This document shows, in pieces, positions 10,201 to 22,810 of a DNA stretch of 36,405 nt. The position numbers were made by a program, and so were the translations under genes. The first letter of the stretch is position 1. Each line of letters begins with the position of its first letter. Origin of the DNA: Oppiella nova. Its lineage: Eukaryota; Arthropoda; Arachnida; Sarcoptiformes; Oppiidae. The stretch covers positions 1 to 36,405 of the forward strand of contig CAJPVJ010000146.1 in NCBI GenBank assembly GCA_905397405.1. Direction: 5' to 3'. The notes below the pieces were generated by a model. That model saw only the letters and a program-made list of their open reading frames with translations. It did not search any database and had not been told where the DNA came from.

Positions 10201-12100
10201 ATAGGTCGGTGCCATTCGCACTGTTACCACACACATACATACAAGAATTTATTATAAAATACAGAATATTCTTTTAAAAATATTTGTGTATATTCTTGAT
10301 TATGAACTAAAAGCCAAATTGTATATTCATTTCAAGAATTTCTTAAACAGAATCCTTAATTCAATACAAATAAATGACTGAATGGTTGGGAAAATACCTG
10401 AAATAAGTTTGATTTTGATTGAATGCATTGACATCTGATCTCTTAAACTCCGACAGAAATTGTCGGACACTTTTAGTATCCGTCGTGAACTCGCAGTCTA
10501 AGAGCTCGTCGTTTGAGAGCCACAGTTGTATCAAATGTGTGCCGTCTGTGATCTAAATGTATATTTTTGATCAAATAACTCAAATACAATATAAGCAAAC
10601 ATTTAGTAACTTATTCCTGAAAAAAACTCAATTTAATGTTAAGGTTAATACTCCGGTGAAAGTTTTCAATCTAAACCTACTTTTAAGTCATCTCTCAATA
10701 CTAACTTATTATCCCATTTACGACTAAATAGTGTACTTAACAAAGTGTACCGGAAAGCGGAAAGTTATCTATGAAACTAATATTAAACTACAATTCGTGA
10801 TACAAATGTATACATCAATTAAAGATTAAGGTTTCATTCAACTAAACCATGCATACAATGGTGTGTTTGTGTCTCAACTCCCCTCTGCCATCAAATTGAA
10901 AGTCAATGTATCAATCGATTCACTCGTATTTACAATACACTTGTCTTCGCTATAAATATGAGAAATCAATACCAAGTGTCTGATTGAGAGGGGAATGGCA
11001 GACATTTGAAGGGAAAAGTGTCTTAAATTTTACATACTAGCGTAGTACTGTATAAAAAATAAATTTTAAGTCATTTTTGTGTATGGAGTAACTTATTTTA
11101 TAGTATCATACTTATTTTTAAAAACTGTGATAATTGTCAGATATATAACTCGAGTAGAGGTTATAATTTGGCGATTGAACAGCACATAAGTTCATTTATC
11201 TTATTAAAAATTAATCTAATTTTTATTAGTTATTTTTTAAAACTTTCACTAATGGTATATAAGTGAACTTAAATTCTCATAATTTTATAAATCATTACTA
11301 ATTAGTAATTACAAATAAGGATAACTAAATTTATACTAAATGTTATAATTATAAATACAAATTTTGAGAAATTATTTTACATATATTTCTATAACAAAGA
11401 ATATTTTATATTTACAGTACTATTATGCTAAATAAAATTAATATATTGTTCAATGAATTTCCTTTAATAATAAACATACGGATGAGAGGGAAGAGTAGGA
11501 AACGATATCTCATTATAATGAATGAGACAAAGAAATTATTTCAATAACTATTCTTATAAAGCATGTCGTTATAAAAAAAATTAATAATTTCTACAATAGT
11601 ATTTATTACTCAAAAAAGTTTAATACACTTAAAAATATTTTTTAAAATCTATATTCAAAAATTATCCCTAAGTTATAACAGAATTCTTTCTAAAAAGTAA
11701 AATTATTCCTATATTCCTATATTCCTATACATATAATTAATTACTCGTATATTATTATAAAAATTAGTAAATTGTGAAAACTTGTAAAATGGTATGATAA
11801 TGTATAGCCAGAATAATAGTATATTAAAATTATTTGTAAAAATACCTGTCTCAAACACAAATCATAGTACTTGGTCTCGATTGCACTGTAATTGAAAAAC
11901 TTTAGTTTCGTTACAATCTCTCCATCGGGCAAACGATACACTCGCACAGAATTGTCACCAAAAACATCCACAAAAGTCTCATTAATGTCCATAATTAGCA
12001 AACTATTATCAATTAACGAGTAATTTGCCGCAAAAGTCACCACAAGTGAGTTGTGATAAGTAAACAAAATTAACAAATAGCTGATCAAATCGGTGATCAT
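7258..12100 (-). CDS. Secreted group III phospholipase A2
   Basis: Seven exons close in phase: 12100-11846, 10552-10398, 10220-10067, 9694-9579, 9180-9115, 8252-8238 and 7507-7258, giving 336 codons. The product would hydrolyse the sn-2 ester of phospholipids outside the cell, using Ca2+. Exon 1 starts at MITDLISYLLILFTYHNSLV, a signal peptide; an in-frame ATG at 12157 is an alternative start. Residues about 25-190 are a pro-region that ends in a Lys-rich stretch and KSELQRWKR, a likely processing site. The catalytic domain follows: Ca2+ loop WCGKGS (about 203-208), CCRDHDYC with catalytic His 229 and Asp 230, KYHLFNY, a Cys-x-Cys pair created across the microexon, then FRSCLKLANT and VGKLFFNVVQTKC. 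Order and spacing match bee-venom-type (group III) sPLA2, a family also common in non-venomous animals, so no venom role is implied. The last exon carries an unusual 14-codon insertion. Confidence 0.85.
8238..8252 (-). other. 15-nt microexon of the phospholipase A2 gene
   Basis: The 15-base exon sits between a TTTGCAG acceptor (ending at 8253) and a GTAGGT donor (8237-8232). The preceding exon leaves two bases and this exon supplies one, then four codons (His-Ser-Lys-Asp), then TG. The next exon's T completes Cys. This supplies the Cys of the Cys-Asp-Cys pair that group III enzymes have after the catalytic His. The family alignment has a gap there if it is omitted. Confidence 0.7.
9743..9768. 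repeat. (GA)n microsatellite
   Basis: About 13 GA units in the intron just upstream of the exon that encodes the phospholipase calcium loop, roughly 50 bp from its acceptor. Confidence 0.9.
11704..11727. repeat. 8-bp tandem repeat (attcctat x3)
   Basis: Three perfect tandem copies in the first intron of the phospholipase gene. No function is visible. Confidence 0.75.
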
Positions 12101-13331
12101 TTTATGTGACAAAAGGATATTTGAATAGAAAAAACGCTTGAAAAAAGTTTTACACAAACACTAGCGATAAGTACTGTACTGTATAACACAAATACACAGT
12201 TATATTACGGTATAAATAACACTATATTTTTTATTAATAGCAAAAACACGGTAGGAATCACTCAATAAGTAGTATTAGTTTAGCGTTTATAGTGTTGTAT
12301 TAAATTACAGACTAACTGTGCGATTCGGTGGGCGCTGTAAGAAGTGGCGAAAGTTTAGGTGAATTACAATATAGGGATAGATATCGCAGAAACAGAATGG
12401 GAGACAGAATGCGATGGGAAGGGGAGGGAAAGGGACCGCAAAAAACTTAGTTAACTTAAAGGACCGGTGCGTTACGCATGTCGTGTCAACACTGAATGTG
12501 GTGTCCATTCATGTGTGAAGGCATTCAGAGTCGGAGGAGAGAGAGAGAGAGAGAGAGAGAGAGCACCGGGAGATTGGCGCAAACAAATTGCTACCACAGA
12601 TATGGATGGAGAGAGTGGACACTATCACCAACTCTGGTGGTGATGGGGGAACTGTATGCGTGCTCTGCAAACACACACCACAACAATAGTTGGGTTGTTA
12701 TGTCGGGTGTGTATTACACAAGCGATTTGTTGTATAACTATTGAGAGGGGGAGACATACAAATCGTATTAAGCGTTTTATGTATCAAAGAATTTGTATGT
12801 TTTCGACACCAAAATCAGATACGAGAGGACAGACACCACACAGAGAGAGGACTCCATTCGGCCGTTCATTATAGCCATGCATTCATAGCCATAGGACTTA
12901 CCATAGAGTCAATCCTTATGGAGAGAGTAACGAACCCAACAAAACAATTCACTTTCACTTCTATACCCCATAAGCCGTAATCATAATTGAATAGATTATA
13001 CGGTAGGGAACGGGAGAGTGAGGAACAGTACACTATCGATGCTAATCTCTATTACATAATGGATTAACTGAAACCCAATTTTCACAATTTTATTAAACGT
13101 ACACTAAATTCAACAAAAGAAATACGAAAAATCAGTCAAACATTCAAAACACGAATAAAAAAAATCGCATAAAATATTCAAAGAATTTTTTATTGAATTT
13201 CAAATAACAACCAAAAGTTTGAGACAAAAAATCGTATTTTATTATCGGTTTATATGAATATAAATCTTCATTTAATGGTCAGTACTCGAAATGATCGCAA
13301 AAAAGTACAGAAAACATGGCTTTTTTGTCGT
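12101..13331. other. Intergenic region between the phospholipase and RpL29 genes
   Basis: It carries the phospholipase promoter region and the RpL29 3' flank. A GA tract lies at 12537-12563. Open frames here are short and overlap simple sequence. I recognise no exon. Confidence 0.4.
12537..12563. repeat. (GA)n microsatellite
   Basis: About 13 GA units some 440 bp upstream of the phospholipase start. It is followed by GAGCACCGGGAG, related to the recurrent GAGCACTGG motif noted elsewhere. Confidence 0.9.
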
Positions 13332-13490
13332 CTATTTGGAGGCGGTCTTCAAGTTCTTCTCCAAACCTTTCAACTCATCTCTGGTTTTGTTGTGCTTTCG
13401 GGCAAACCGTAAATTCCTCAACAGTTTCGCGTCGACCTATAAATGCAATCAAAAATCATATAAAAATCGCAAAAATGTCACTCAATTATC

Positions 13491-13526
<36 letters not shown>

Positions 13527-15303
13527 GTCTCTGTTTTTAACAAAACCTAACGATTCGTTTCACTGGAGTCTTAAGACACATGAGTTTCAACGGGAAAAAA
13601 CTCAACGATAAGGCAGTACTCATGAGTAGTGAGTGAAGACATAAAAATGTGGTGAATTGTTAGGGAAAGACAGCTCTCGATCACACATTGTGTACGAAAA
13701 AGAGATGTCGTGTGAAGAGACAGAGCACCAGTAGCTCTTGGCCCTACAAAAAAGGCCATTCCCCACATGGGGTGGCACTCAAACACCGAAATACACACAT
13801 TTCTAGCGCTCGCCATCAATAGACTCAACAATTTTTATGAGTTTTCGGACAAAAAATTTGCATTCATTTGATATAACTGTCAGAATATATCACTTCATAT
13901 ATGGTTTACAACTCAACCGACACTTCAGTTTCGGACGTTTAGCTCATTATATGAATAGAAAACACAAATAAAGGCAAACAATGAGTGCTTTTGTGACCAA
14001 ATACTTAGTTTCTACAGATTTAAGTGGTTTTCCACTAAAAACACTAAATTTCGTGTAAATCTCAACAAAAATACATAAATATTTTAAAATAATCTCATTT
14101 TCGCTATCAAAACAAAAACTTAAAAAAAATAAAAATTACATTTTAGTTTACAAATATAAGTGCAAAAAATATTTCAATAACTTTTTTCACTAAAAATATT
14201 TCATATTTATTAAAACAAAAATATTCATAAACTATAAAAAGCCTTCAATACTACCGTAAAACACAAAACATTGAGTTTATGTTAAAAAACTAAACTAAAA
14301 TCCAATTAAACGCAAAATAAAAATTATTTTTTCCGCAAAATTGAAGTCAAAATTCATATTAATCTCAAAAAGCAGTCAAAAAAGTTATGAAAAATTATTG
14401 TTTACACAAAAATCACTCAAATTTGCATTTTTAAACACATTTCGCACATAAAACCTATGAATACTAAACACTATTAATACTAATTATGTCTAAACCCCTA
14501 AATAACTGTCAAACCATTTCATGAGACAAATAAATATTACTTATTATGAATTTATATCTAATAAACTAATCATTAACTGTTGGAAAGGGAAAGACATCAC
14601 TAAATCACATCCAGAGATCAAAGCACTGATAAAGACATCGGTTCCGACGGCAAAGACATTGCGGTTTAAATGACAACATTATTCAATGCATACGACAAAT
14701 AAGTTTCAAAACTAAGGCCTTTTAACACAAAAAATGTTATTTTTGGCCACAATTACAGACATCTAATCAGCATATCTTCAGACACTTCTGTGGCCATCAT
14801 TTACTATCATTAAAAAGGTCTTAACCTAAGAGTGTGTCTAAACCTTTCATTAAATAACTGTAACTAAAAAACACCAAAATATGGATCAAATGCAGTGATC
14901 GCAAGCTTTGCAATTATCAACTCATGAATAGACATTACAAGTCATCAACTAATCATAACAACTGCCACACCAAGAGGTCTAACTCAAAGACACCGTATTA
15001 TCATTGAATGGTGTGGCCGGTGGGGGCGCACGTGTTGGGGATCAGATGGCAACAGACATATACAGACAGAGGACGAGATAATAGCTTAAGACACAAAGAC
15101 ATACGCCTTTCATCGATTCCTTGCGGTGACGTTTGGGCCGAAAGATGCCATTCCTGTGGTCTTTGCGGTCTATATGGTGGACACAAACAGATGATAATGA
15201 GTCAACACGTGAGACATGACCACAAAACACCCAATTACTGGACAATTGGTGTCCACCACTACTTACTCTGGTTATGATTGGTGTGGTTCTTGGACTTGGC
15301 CAT
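13332..15303 (-). CDS. RpL29: 60S ribosomal protein L29 (eL29)
   Basis: Three exons, 15303-15267, 15169-15105 and 13436-13332, encode 68 residues. Exon 1 reads MAKSKNHTNHNQ and stops at donor GTAAGT. Exon 2 reads RKDHRNGI-FRPKRHRKESMKG. Exon 3 reads VDAKLLRNLRFARKHNK and ends ...TASK before TAG. These are the hallmark blocks of eL29, a very basic protein at the base of the large ribosomal subunit stalk region. The length is close to the fly protein. The first intron is 97 bp and the second about 1.67 kb, unusually long beside its neighbours. The gene is divergent from the FET-family gene, with about 650 bp between the start codons. Confidence 0.93.
13437..15104 (-). other. Long second intron of RpL29
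   Basis: A 1.67-kb AT-rich intron holding a (GA)n tract (13494-13522) and three spaced copies of aaagacat (14590-14660). Introns of ribosomal protein genes often host snoRNAs. Isolated C-like and D-like boxes occur on the minus strand near 14765-14815, but I could not fold a convincing one. Confidence 0.5.
13494..13522. repeat. (GA)n microsatellite
   Basis: About 14 GA units near the acceptor end of the long RpL29 intron, about 60 bp before exon 3 in transcript order (CT-rich on the coding strand, so it could act as an extended polypyrimidine tract). Confidence 0.9.
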
Positions 15304-15954
15304 CGCGGTGGTCGACTATCGTGTGTCTTAAGCGACGATTGGATCAATTGATACTCAAAAACGACAACAAAAACCAATGAATCAATTGGTGACCAAAAAG
15401 GAAAAGGATATCCAATGCCTTCCCATTCACGCAGTGCTATCGCTGTCCATAAACTACGGACACAATTACTCGCGCTTTAGTGAACCCCCGGCTGTACTAA
15501 ACACTCATTTTATTGAAATTTAATTGTGTTTTAAAAAGTTATACCCTGATCACGCAACTGTTTTAATTATAAACTCCGATTTAATCAAGTAATTAACGCA
15601 TATTTGAATAGATTTTAGCGATAATAACCGTTTGAGTGCATAATAACGACACAAATGCCACACGTATTGTCGGCTTACAAGTCGTGAAACTGTGGGTCAC
15701 TATAGCGACACCTATTGTCGGCAATACATTGACCGCACGTTTAACACAATTGGCATTCATTGCGGTTAACAACAGGTGTCGACACCATATGCGCGCACTT
15801 ATTGCACACAATAGTGAGCGCCTGTATGTCAGTCAATGACTCAACCCTTTTATCGCCATTTTTAGCATCACTTGAATCAATAGTTTGCAAAACAATACAT
15901 TTAATTATCATCTGATTGTCACTCAAGAGGACATCAACAGCACCACCACTCGTG
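15304..15954. promoter_or_regulatory. Shared intergenic region between RpL29 and the FET gene
   Basis: About 650 bp separate two divergent start codons of genes that are normally highly expressed, so a bidirectional promoter is likely. The middle (15640-15740) holds two copies of attgtcggc. I cannot place a TATA box or an initiator with confidence. 5' UTR exons may lie here. Confidence 0.45.
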
Positions 15955-18900
15955 ATGACGGACTCACGTATGATATACTGACCACTCATGTGATACCTTA
16001 AGACCAACCAATTGCTGACAACTTGCGTATCCCTTACCCTTCAGAGTACGGCTACTCATCAGGCAGTGGTTCAGTGACCGGCACCGGGTATGTACTCCCA
16101 TGACATCCCTGTCCACAATCGCCCATACATTCCACGTACTAATGATTGTATTATCTGATCCCATGCGGTGACAGTTACGGCACTCAATACGGCTCATACG
16201 GCGGCGACTCCTACAGCTCTTACTCATCTGCCGGTGCGACAGCCGGCGGACCCAACTATGGAACCGCTTCGGCGCCCAACCCATACGGACAACAGTCCGG
16301 TGGCTACCAGTCCACTGGCAATGACCAGTACTCCTACTCGTCTCAATCGCAGCCCAGTCTCTACTGTAAGTCATATACCAAGAAGTCTACGAAAGTCTTG
16401 AGCTATTAATTGATGTCTTATTCACACCGCAGCCGACGGCCAAACGGGTCAATCCGGTTACGGCTACAGCACCGGCGCGTCGAGCGGTGCGCCGGGAGTA
16501 GGAGGCGGTGCTCAGAGCGCCGGCGGTTACGGCTCGTCGGCCGGCAGCGGTTACGGCGGCACCAACTCGTACTACACGTCCGGCGGTGGCGGTGGTGGTG
16601 GCGGCGGCTCTCACCCAGGCTCCGGTGGCGGACAGTCGGGTCAGAGCCAGTACGGGCAGTACGGCGGCTCCAGTCAGTACGGGGGCGGCGGTGGACAGTC
16701 GGGCTCGTCGATGGGCGGCGGCGGCGGCGGCTTTAGCTCCTCGTTAGGCGGCGGCGGTATGCCTGGCGGCGGACCCCCCTCTGGACCGTACGGCTCGGGC
16801 GGTAACTCCCATTACGACGGCGGCGGTTCGATGGGTGGCGGCCATGGAGGCGGCGGTGGGTTCCGTGATATGGGTAACGGCCACAGCATGAGAGGACCGC
16901 CTAATAGTGGATTCAGGTATGCGATCGGCTTTTGTTTGGTTTTTGAATTGATTTTTGAAATTACTGGCAAAATTTGGTTTTGATTTGATTTGATTTGATT
17001 TGATTGATGAGTTTATTTGAATTTGTTTTTGTATTTTATTATGAAATATAATTAGCTTTTTTCACTCAGGTTTTAAGGTGTCATCACATGTGTTGTGTTT
17101 TTTTTAAAGTCAAAAGTATTTTTTTGATTGTCAATTGGTTTGTGAATTAGAGTTGAGTTTTATGTATGAATCAATTGATGAGTATTTTATTTTGAAGAAT
17201 ATGTGCCGAAAATACTTTTGAAATAAGTTTTTAATGCAACTGTTTATGAGAAACCAAAAGTCAGGGCTTTAGTGAAACAAATGAGTATTGAATTTATACT
17301 CAACTTTCTTGATGAGTATTATTAGATAACAAAATTATTTGAGTCAAAAATGTGTAATTTTCTACTCTTTATTGATACTTTGATCGTCAAACTGATTTTA
17401 AAGTGAGTTTAAGTTTATAAACGTCAAAATGTGATGTGATTTTAGGCAATTATCGATTCAAGTACTCTGTATTATACAAGTATTTGTCTCAATGATATAA
17501 TTGCTGTGAAAGTAACTGAAAAAGTTTAAAATAACTATTTTTCTTACGCGAAGACTTGAGAAGTTAAGTAGTAATCCATTGGTTAAACCAATCAATTGAA
17601 AACAATAACTCTTACTGCCGTATAATTGCTAATTAAGTGGCAATTTAAAGGTAATGTATCGGAGAGAACGATATCAAGGCTTTGAAATAAGTGTTCATTT
17701 ATTAGCCTCGAAATTGTTGTCTCAAAACTTTTTTACATTTTTGTTTTGGTTAACAAACGTTTACATTAATGTCAACTTGTATTTCATTCCCAATACAGCA
17801 AAAATTAATTGAATGGTTGTTTTGCTATGTTTTGTCTAATTTTTAAATCTGTTTTTTAATTTTCGAAAACTACTGTTAAATACATTGTCTTTCCTATCGC
17901 TTTGAGTCTTACAATAATTATTGTATAACTAATTGTGTAAAAAGAGTTTTAGTTTAGTTTTCTAACTAGTGTTTTGTTTGCGAATACTTTGTTTTTAATT
18001 ATATTTCCATTTCCCACCACTTTTTTTTGTCGATTTTTTAGTTTATAATTTAGTTATCGTTTTTTAAAAGAAAACTTTTTAATTTTCTCATAAAAAATAC
18101 TTTGATTTTTAAATGAATTGATTAATGACTTGTTTGGACGCTATAATCACTATCGCAGAAGTGTTTGCTGTTAATCATGTGATTTATATCATATGAGAGA
18201 ATAATGCCAATGGTTGTGATCACCACAAGAGAAGTGTTTATCAAATGTGTGATCAAAAGGAGTGTTTAAAAAAAGAGGTGAAGAAAATGTCTGAATCGGT
18301 GTATAAGGTATAAAATCAACGTTCAAAAAGGGGGTATAAAAATCCAATTTACATATTATTGAGTATTGATTGAATATTTTATGTCTATTTTTCCAATCTA
18401 TTTACCCACACGAGTGTGTCTTATATTATTGTCTGTTAACAGTAAACAGAGTCAAAACCAAAAAAGCAAAACAAATGCCAAAATTTTATCATTTTTAGCG
18501 CAAAATAATTACTGGAAGTGTTGACCAAAAAAAGAGTTGTTGTGTGAATATGTTGTTAACAAATGGTGTATCAATTGTCTCGTCCCTATCTATAGAGGTG
18601 GTCATGGAGGCGGCCGTAGTTCCGGCCCCGGTTTTATGAATAAAGGTATACATTTATAAGTGATTACAAAAAAACACACAAAAAGTCCAATCGTAAGGGT
18701 TTTCTCAAAATTAATTGTCTGTACGAACCCTCTCAAGGGTTTGACAATACAATTGTGGGGTTTATTTGGTGCTAAACAAACAGCTTTTTAACTATTGTAT
18801 TGAATGTTGAGTTTATTTTATAAGAGTTTTTAAAGTCTTTTAGTGTTTCGCAGACTATTTTATCTGTGCTTTGAATTTGAGTGTAATTTTTTATTTTTAT

Positions 18901-20274
18901 TTATCCGTTACTGTAATAGTACTTGAAATTTATGAAATTATAGGGTTTTTAATTCTAGTGTCCAAACAATTAAAGAGTTTTTTGTTAGGGTTTTCAAACA
19001 GTGTTGTAGTTATGGTACGATGTATTGCATGCCTTTAATGCCTCTGAAAGTATTATTTATATTTATGTATAAAATGCTTTTCGTGTTATTTATGACCGTT
19101 TATTAACTCCGGTGTTGATTGTATTCAATTTAGGCGGACGGGGAGGATATGGTGGACCAGGTGATTATGGACATCAAGGTGCGTATTGATTGTGAGCACT
19201 TGCTTGATGTGTAGGTTTATTTACATGTGTTTCTTGTGATTGAATTGATTGTAGACCAGAATCAGGACACAGTGTTTATATCAGGACTTCCCGATGATAT
19301 CAATGACGAACAGTTGGCCTCTCATTACGGCTCCATTGGTATGATTAAGGTATGGATAATGGAGTGATTTGTTTAGTGGTTTAGGGGATTATTGTGGTAT
19401 TAATTGTTGTTTTATTTGAATGAATAGATCGACAAAAAGACGGGTAAACCGAAGATCTGGATCTACAGAGACAAGGCTACCGGCAAAGGCAAGGGTGAGG
19501 CCACTCTCACCTACGAAGACCCAGAGGCCGCCAAATCGGCCATCAATTGGTTCAATGGTTTGTAGTTTTTTGTGAAGTGTTTTTGTATTGAATGGAGTGT
19601 TTGATTGGTGTTTGTATTTACAGGCAAAGAGTTTCCCACCGGAAGCGGTCGGTGCGTGAAAGTGGAGTTCGCACAGAGAAAGTCGAGCGGCGGTGACCGC
19701 TTCGGTGGCGGCGGTTTCCGTGGGGGTCGAGGCGGCGATCGCGGAGGCCGTGGCGGCGGACCCGGTGGTCCACGAGGCGGCGGTTCTTCCGATAATGGCG
19801 GACGCCAAGGAGACTGGAGGTATGGATTCGTATTGATGTTTAAGTAGTGACGAAGTGGGGCTAATGGTGTGTCTGTGTGTGGGGTACAGGTGTCCGGACT
19901 CCAACTGCAATAACAACAACTTTTCGTGGAGAAACGAGTGCAACCGATGCAAGACTCCCCGTCCCGACGGAGACGGACCTCCCGGCCCAATGACACCGCA
20001 AGTGTTGGACGGCTCGCCGCGTAGGGGTGGCGGCGGTATGGGTGGACCCCGAGGTGGTGGAGGCCGTGGCGGTGGCGATAGAGGTCGCGGAGGCGGCAGT
20101 TTCCGTGGCGATAGAGGCGGTCGCGGAGGTGGCGATCGTGGGGGCCGTGGCGGCGGCGGTCGCGGAGGACCCCCGAGAGGCGGATTCGGCGGCGGCAGAG
20201 GCGGCCCTATGGGTGGCGGACCCATGAGATCGGGCGGCGGACCGCCCGGCGATCGCCGATCGAAACCCTATTAA
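15955..20274 (+). CDS. caz: FET-family RNA-binding protein (cabeza / FUS / EWSR1 / TAF15)
   Basis: Ten exons join in phase: 15955-15967, 16045-16087, 16175-16365, 16433-16916, 18596-18645, 19134-19178, 19255-19349, 19428-19557, 19624-19819 and 19890-20274, giving 543 residues. The start MTDSQYGYSSG lies in a 13-nt first coding exon. Residues 1-160 form a Tyr/Gly/Ser/Gln prion-like region. Gly-rich and first RGG stretches follow to about 275. The RRM (about 281-367) begins [11 protein letters not shown] and has the family's [12 protein letters not shown]. An RGG region and one RanBP2 zinc finger come next (W415, then Cys 417/422/433/436, spacing 4-10-2). A second long RGG tail ends RRSKPY, a C-terminal PY nuclear localisation signal as in FUS. 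FET proteins bind RNA and nascent transcripts in the nucleus and form condensates. The 1.68-kb intron after exon 4 is by far the longest. Confidence 0.95.
16917..18595 (+). other. Long central intron of the FET gene
   Basis: 1.68 kb of T-rich sequence from donor GTATGC to acceptor CTATAG. The other introns in this gene are 67-110 bp, apart from the one at 18646-19133. No coding exon is visible inside. Vertebrate FUS autoregulates through retained introns next to its RRM exons; whether this intron plays that role is inference only. Confidence 0.6.
16978..17006. repeat. (TTTGA)n pentanucleotide repeat
   Basis: About five copies of tgatt, about 60 bp after the donor of the long FET-gene intron. 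Confidence 0.8.
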
Positions 20275-20779
20275 TTAATTTAATATTCGTTTAAATTAAG
20301 TCTCTTTTTCTTCGGCACAAAACTAATCATTTAGTTACCAATATAACGATAACTGTTTTCCTGACAATTGATTTGTCATTTTTCTTAACCGCAAATGTGT
20401 GGACGAGTTCTGTATACCATTTATGTCTCATGTATTTAGAGTGAATGTGTAGTTGTTTTACTCAATCATTTATTTTGAAATTTTTCAATGTTTTTTCGAC
20501 TCATTTATAATGATTTAGTATTTTTCCATTAAAGTACACTTTCATTGATTACCGGTTTGTTTGTATGAATTGTCATTTATGTGGAGCACTGGTAGTGTTT
20601 GTAAATTTTATGTGTGTGTGTGAGTGATTTGGGTTTGAAAAGACATTTAGACATTTGGTACCCAAAGAGTTATTTATAGCGATCGCTGACTGAATGACTG
20701 CTAACTGTTTGGAGTATAAAATATAAGTCAAACTAACGTCTCGAAAGAATTTTTATTTCAAATAATAGTTTTTATTAGC

Positions 20780-20818
<39 letters not shown>

Positions 20819-21808
20819 GCACTCATGAGTGAGCACAGGGAGAGACAGTTGTCTGCGATATAATTGGCAAACGCGGCGATTGTCGGCACAAGTATTCCCA
20901 CATTTCTAACGAGTCTTTCATTCCCATTAAGTGTTGATTAAATGAATAGTGAAAATGAGTTTCGAAACTCAATTCGCCTTATAATCGAAAGTCGACTCAA
21001 CTTTTTGTTTTCCTAATTTCTAGTCCACACTCAACTCGGTCTTGAATTTAATGGCATTTAATGAATGAAAAAAGTTTTTATTTCTTCGTACGCCGAGAGC
21101 ACTGGTATGTAAGAACCGCTGCCTGTATAAGGTATGGACAGTGTGGGTGTTATGTAAAGGTCTCCCATTATATTATGTGTGCATAACTCTCAGGTGTGTA
21201 TTTGTGTTCACAACTGCTGTCAAAAATACCTGTTTTTATATAAAGTTTATGCAAAAAAAACTGTTTCACAACTCATTGAGAAATTCATATTTTTAAACAA
21301 CTCTCGACTCGAAAGACAAATAAATACTTTAAAAACACTTTTCGACAAACTTTTCATAACATTGTATTAAATATCGGGATATGAAGTGCGAGTGAATATA
21401 TAAAAAATATCATACATTCCCTTCCCATCGACGGTGAAAGTGAACTACTGGTACTTTAACTACAGAACATACACAGTAGTAAAAAACACATAGACTTCCC
21501 TTTAAAAAAAAACCTGCCCGTCCTCTCCCATACAGTGTATGCATTTCTCCAGCACAGACACCACGACAACAACACAACCGTCGCTCACTCTGGGGTTTGG
21601 CTGAGGAATCTCTCATTTAATGAATGTCTTATCGTATTATTATTAGCACTGAATTGAGTGAATGAATGAATGCTTTACCAAAACATTGCATACATATAGC
21701 GCTTATGTACTACTAATTAGTCATATGTTTTGTACACTATTTGCTTGATTGCGACCGCAATTAGTCTAACCATTGGATTACGTGGTATACCCGGGAGTGG
21801 CCACCAAA
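20275..21808. other. FET 3' UTR and intergenic region to paxillin
   Basis: The 3' UTR probably ends after ATTAAA at 20528-20533. Next come a (GA)n tract (20784-20814) and two GCACTGGTA motifs (20586, 21099). The paxillin 5' UTR must lie near the right end. Short frames at 21179-21370, 21410-21616 and 21717-21923 have no coding signal. Confidence 0.45.
20784..20814. repeat. (GA)n microsatellite
   Basis: About 15 GA units in the FET-paxillin intergenic region. Confidence 0.9.
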
Positions 21809-22772
21809 ATGGATGATTTGGGTAAGGATTACAAATTGGTGCCCATATATAGCAAATATATAATATAATTGAGCATGTATAAATAGCCTGCACTACAGTT
21901 TGTATGCCATTAGCGTAGGGCATATATACTGTACAAACCAGTGGTGACTCATTCGTACCATTAAATTGTCATTAAATTGGATTCAATAGTGATATGAATA
22001 CATAATTCATGAATACATGGGATGTGAGACTCATTCACCACCAAAACTAGTACTCAATTGAGAGTAAAAAGTAAATTAAAAACACTTAATATTAATATGA
22101 AATAAGTCTGCGATTTGAGAGCCCAATAGAAATGTCATATAACTTGTGACACAATTTATTTCCACAAATAGTTGTAAAGTTTTTTGTTTGTAAATCAAAT
22201 TAATTTCATTCATAAAAAACTTATGATAATTAGTTTGGAAATGAAAATCCAATGATTATTAGCCATATATATTAAAAACAAATAAATGAGAGGGGAATGG
22301 TGTGTAACGAATGTGATTAGAGGCACACCATATCGACTACTGGCGCTCTCACCACCACAACCAGTAGTCTAAGAGCTAGGTATCCGCTGACAATGTCTTG
22401 AGGGGAAGGGATTGGGATACGGATTGTGCTCTTGGATTGTGTGCGAAGGGCTTACGTTAATACTTATGTATCGCTTATATACAGTATTCATGTGTGGAAA
22501 GCCTATTCTAAGAGGTGGTATGAGTTGCGAGATGTCAGCCCCCGGTTGTTATGATAGCCTTTAAAGGCAATCAAATTTAAACCTATGGTTCGCAACACAA
22601 CTCTCCGGGAGTTATACAACAAATCCGTAGGAGTTTCTGGGGGTTAGGCTCACTAACCAAGGATTCACTCGAGCTTTATATGAATTGTTTAGTAATAATG
22701 AGGTCTAAGAGGCTATGTTTGCATAACACATATGCCTTTCCCTTCCAATGGCATCAATTCTGGTGCCGACGC

Positions 22773-22810
<38 letters not shown>

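Noticed and set aside
12305-12508. 67-codon minus ORF upstream of the phospholipase gene
   Set aside because: No coding bias or motif; it does not splice in phase to the signal-peptide exon.
14760-14820. Possible C/D-box snoRNA on the minus strand in the RpL29 intron
   Set aside because: TGATAG/TGATGG and two CTGA boxes are present, but the C box is imperfect, the length is short and the terminal stem is weak.
15008-15377. Overlapping plus and minus ORFs around RpL29 exons 1-2
   Set aside because: Only the 15303-15267 and 15169-15105 segments in the eL29 frames are supported; the rest is intron or antisense.
16387-16747. Several overlapping ORFs rich in Arg/Ala/Val on both strands
   Set aside because: Alternative-frame readings of the Gly-rich FET exon 16433-16916. 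The exon's own frame joins in phase with its neighbours.
19389-20225. 278-codon minus-strand ORF rich in Pro-Arg
   Set aside because: It is the antisense shadow of the Gly/Arg-rich FET exons, and it crosses their introns and splice sites.
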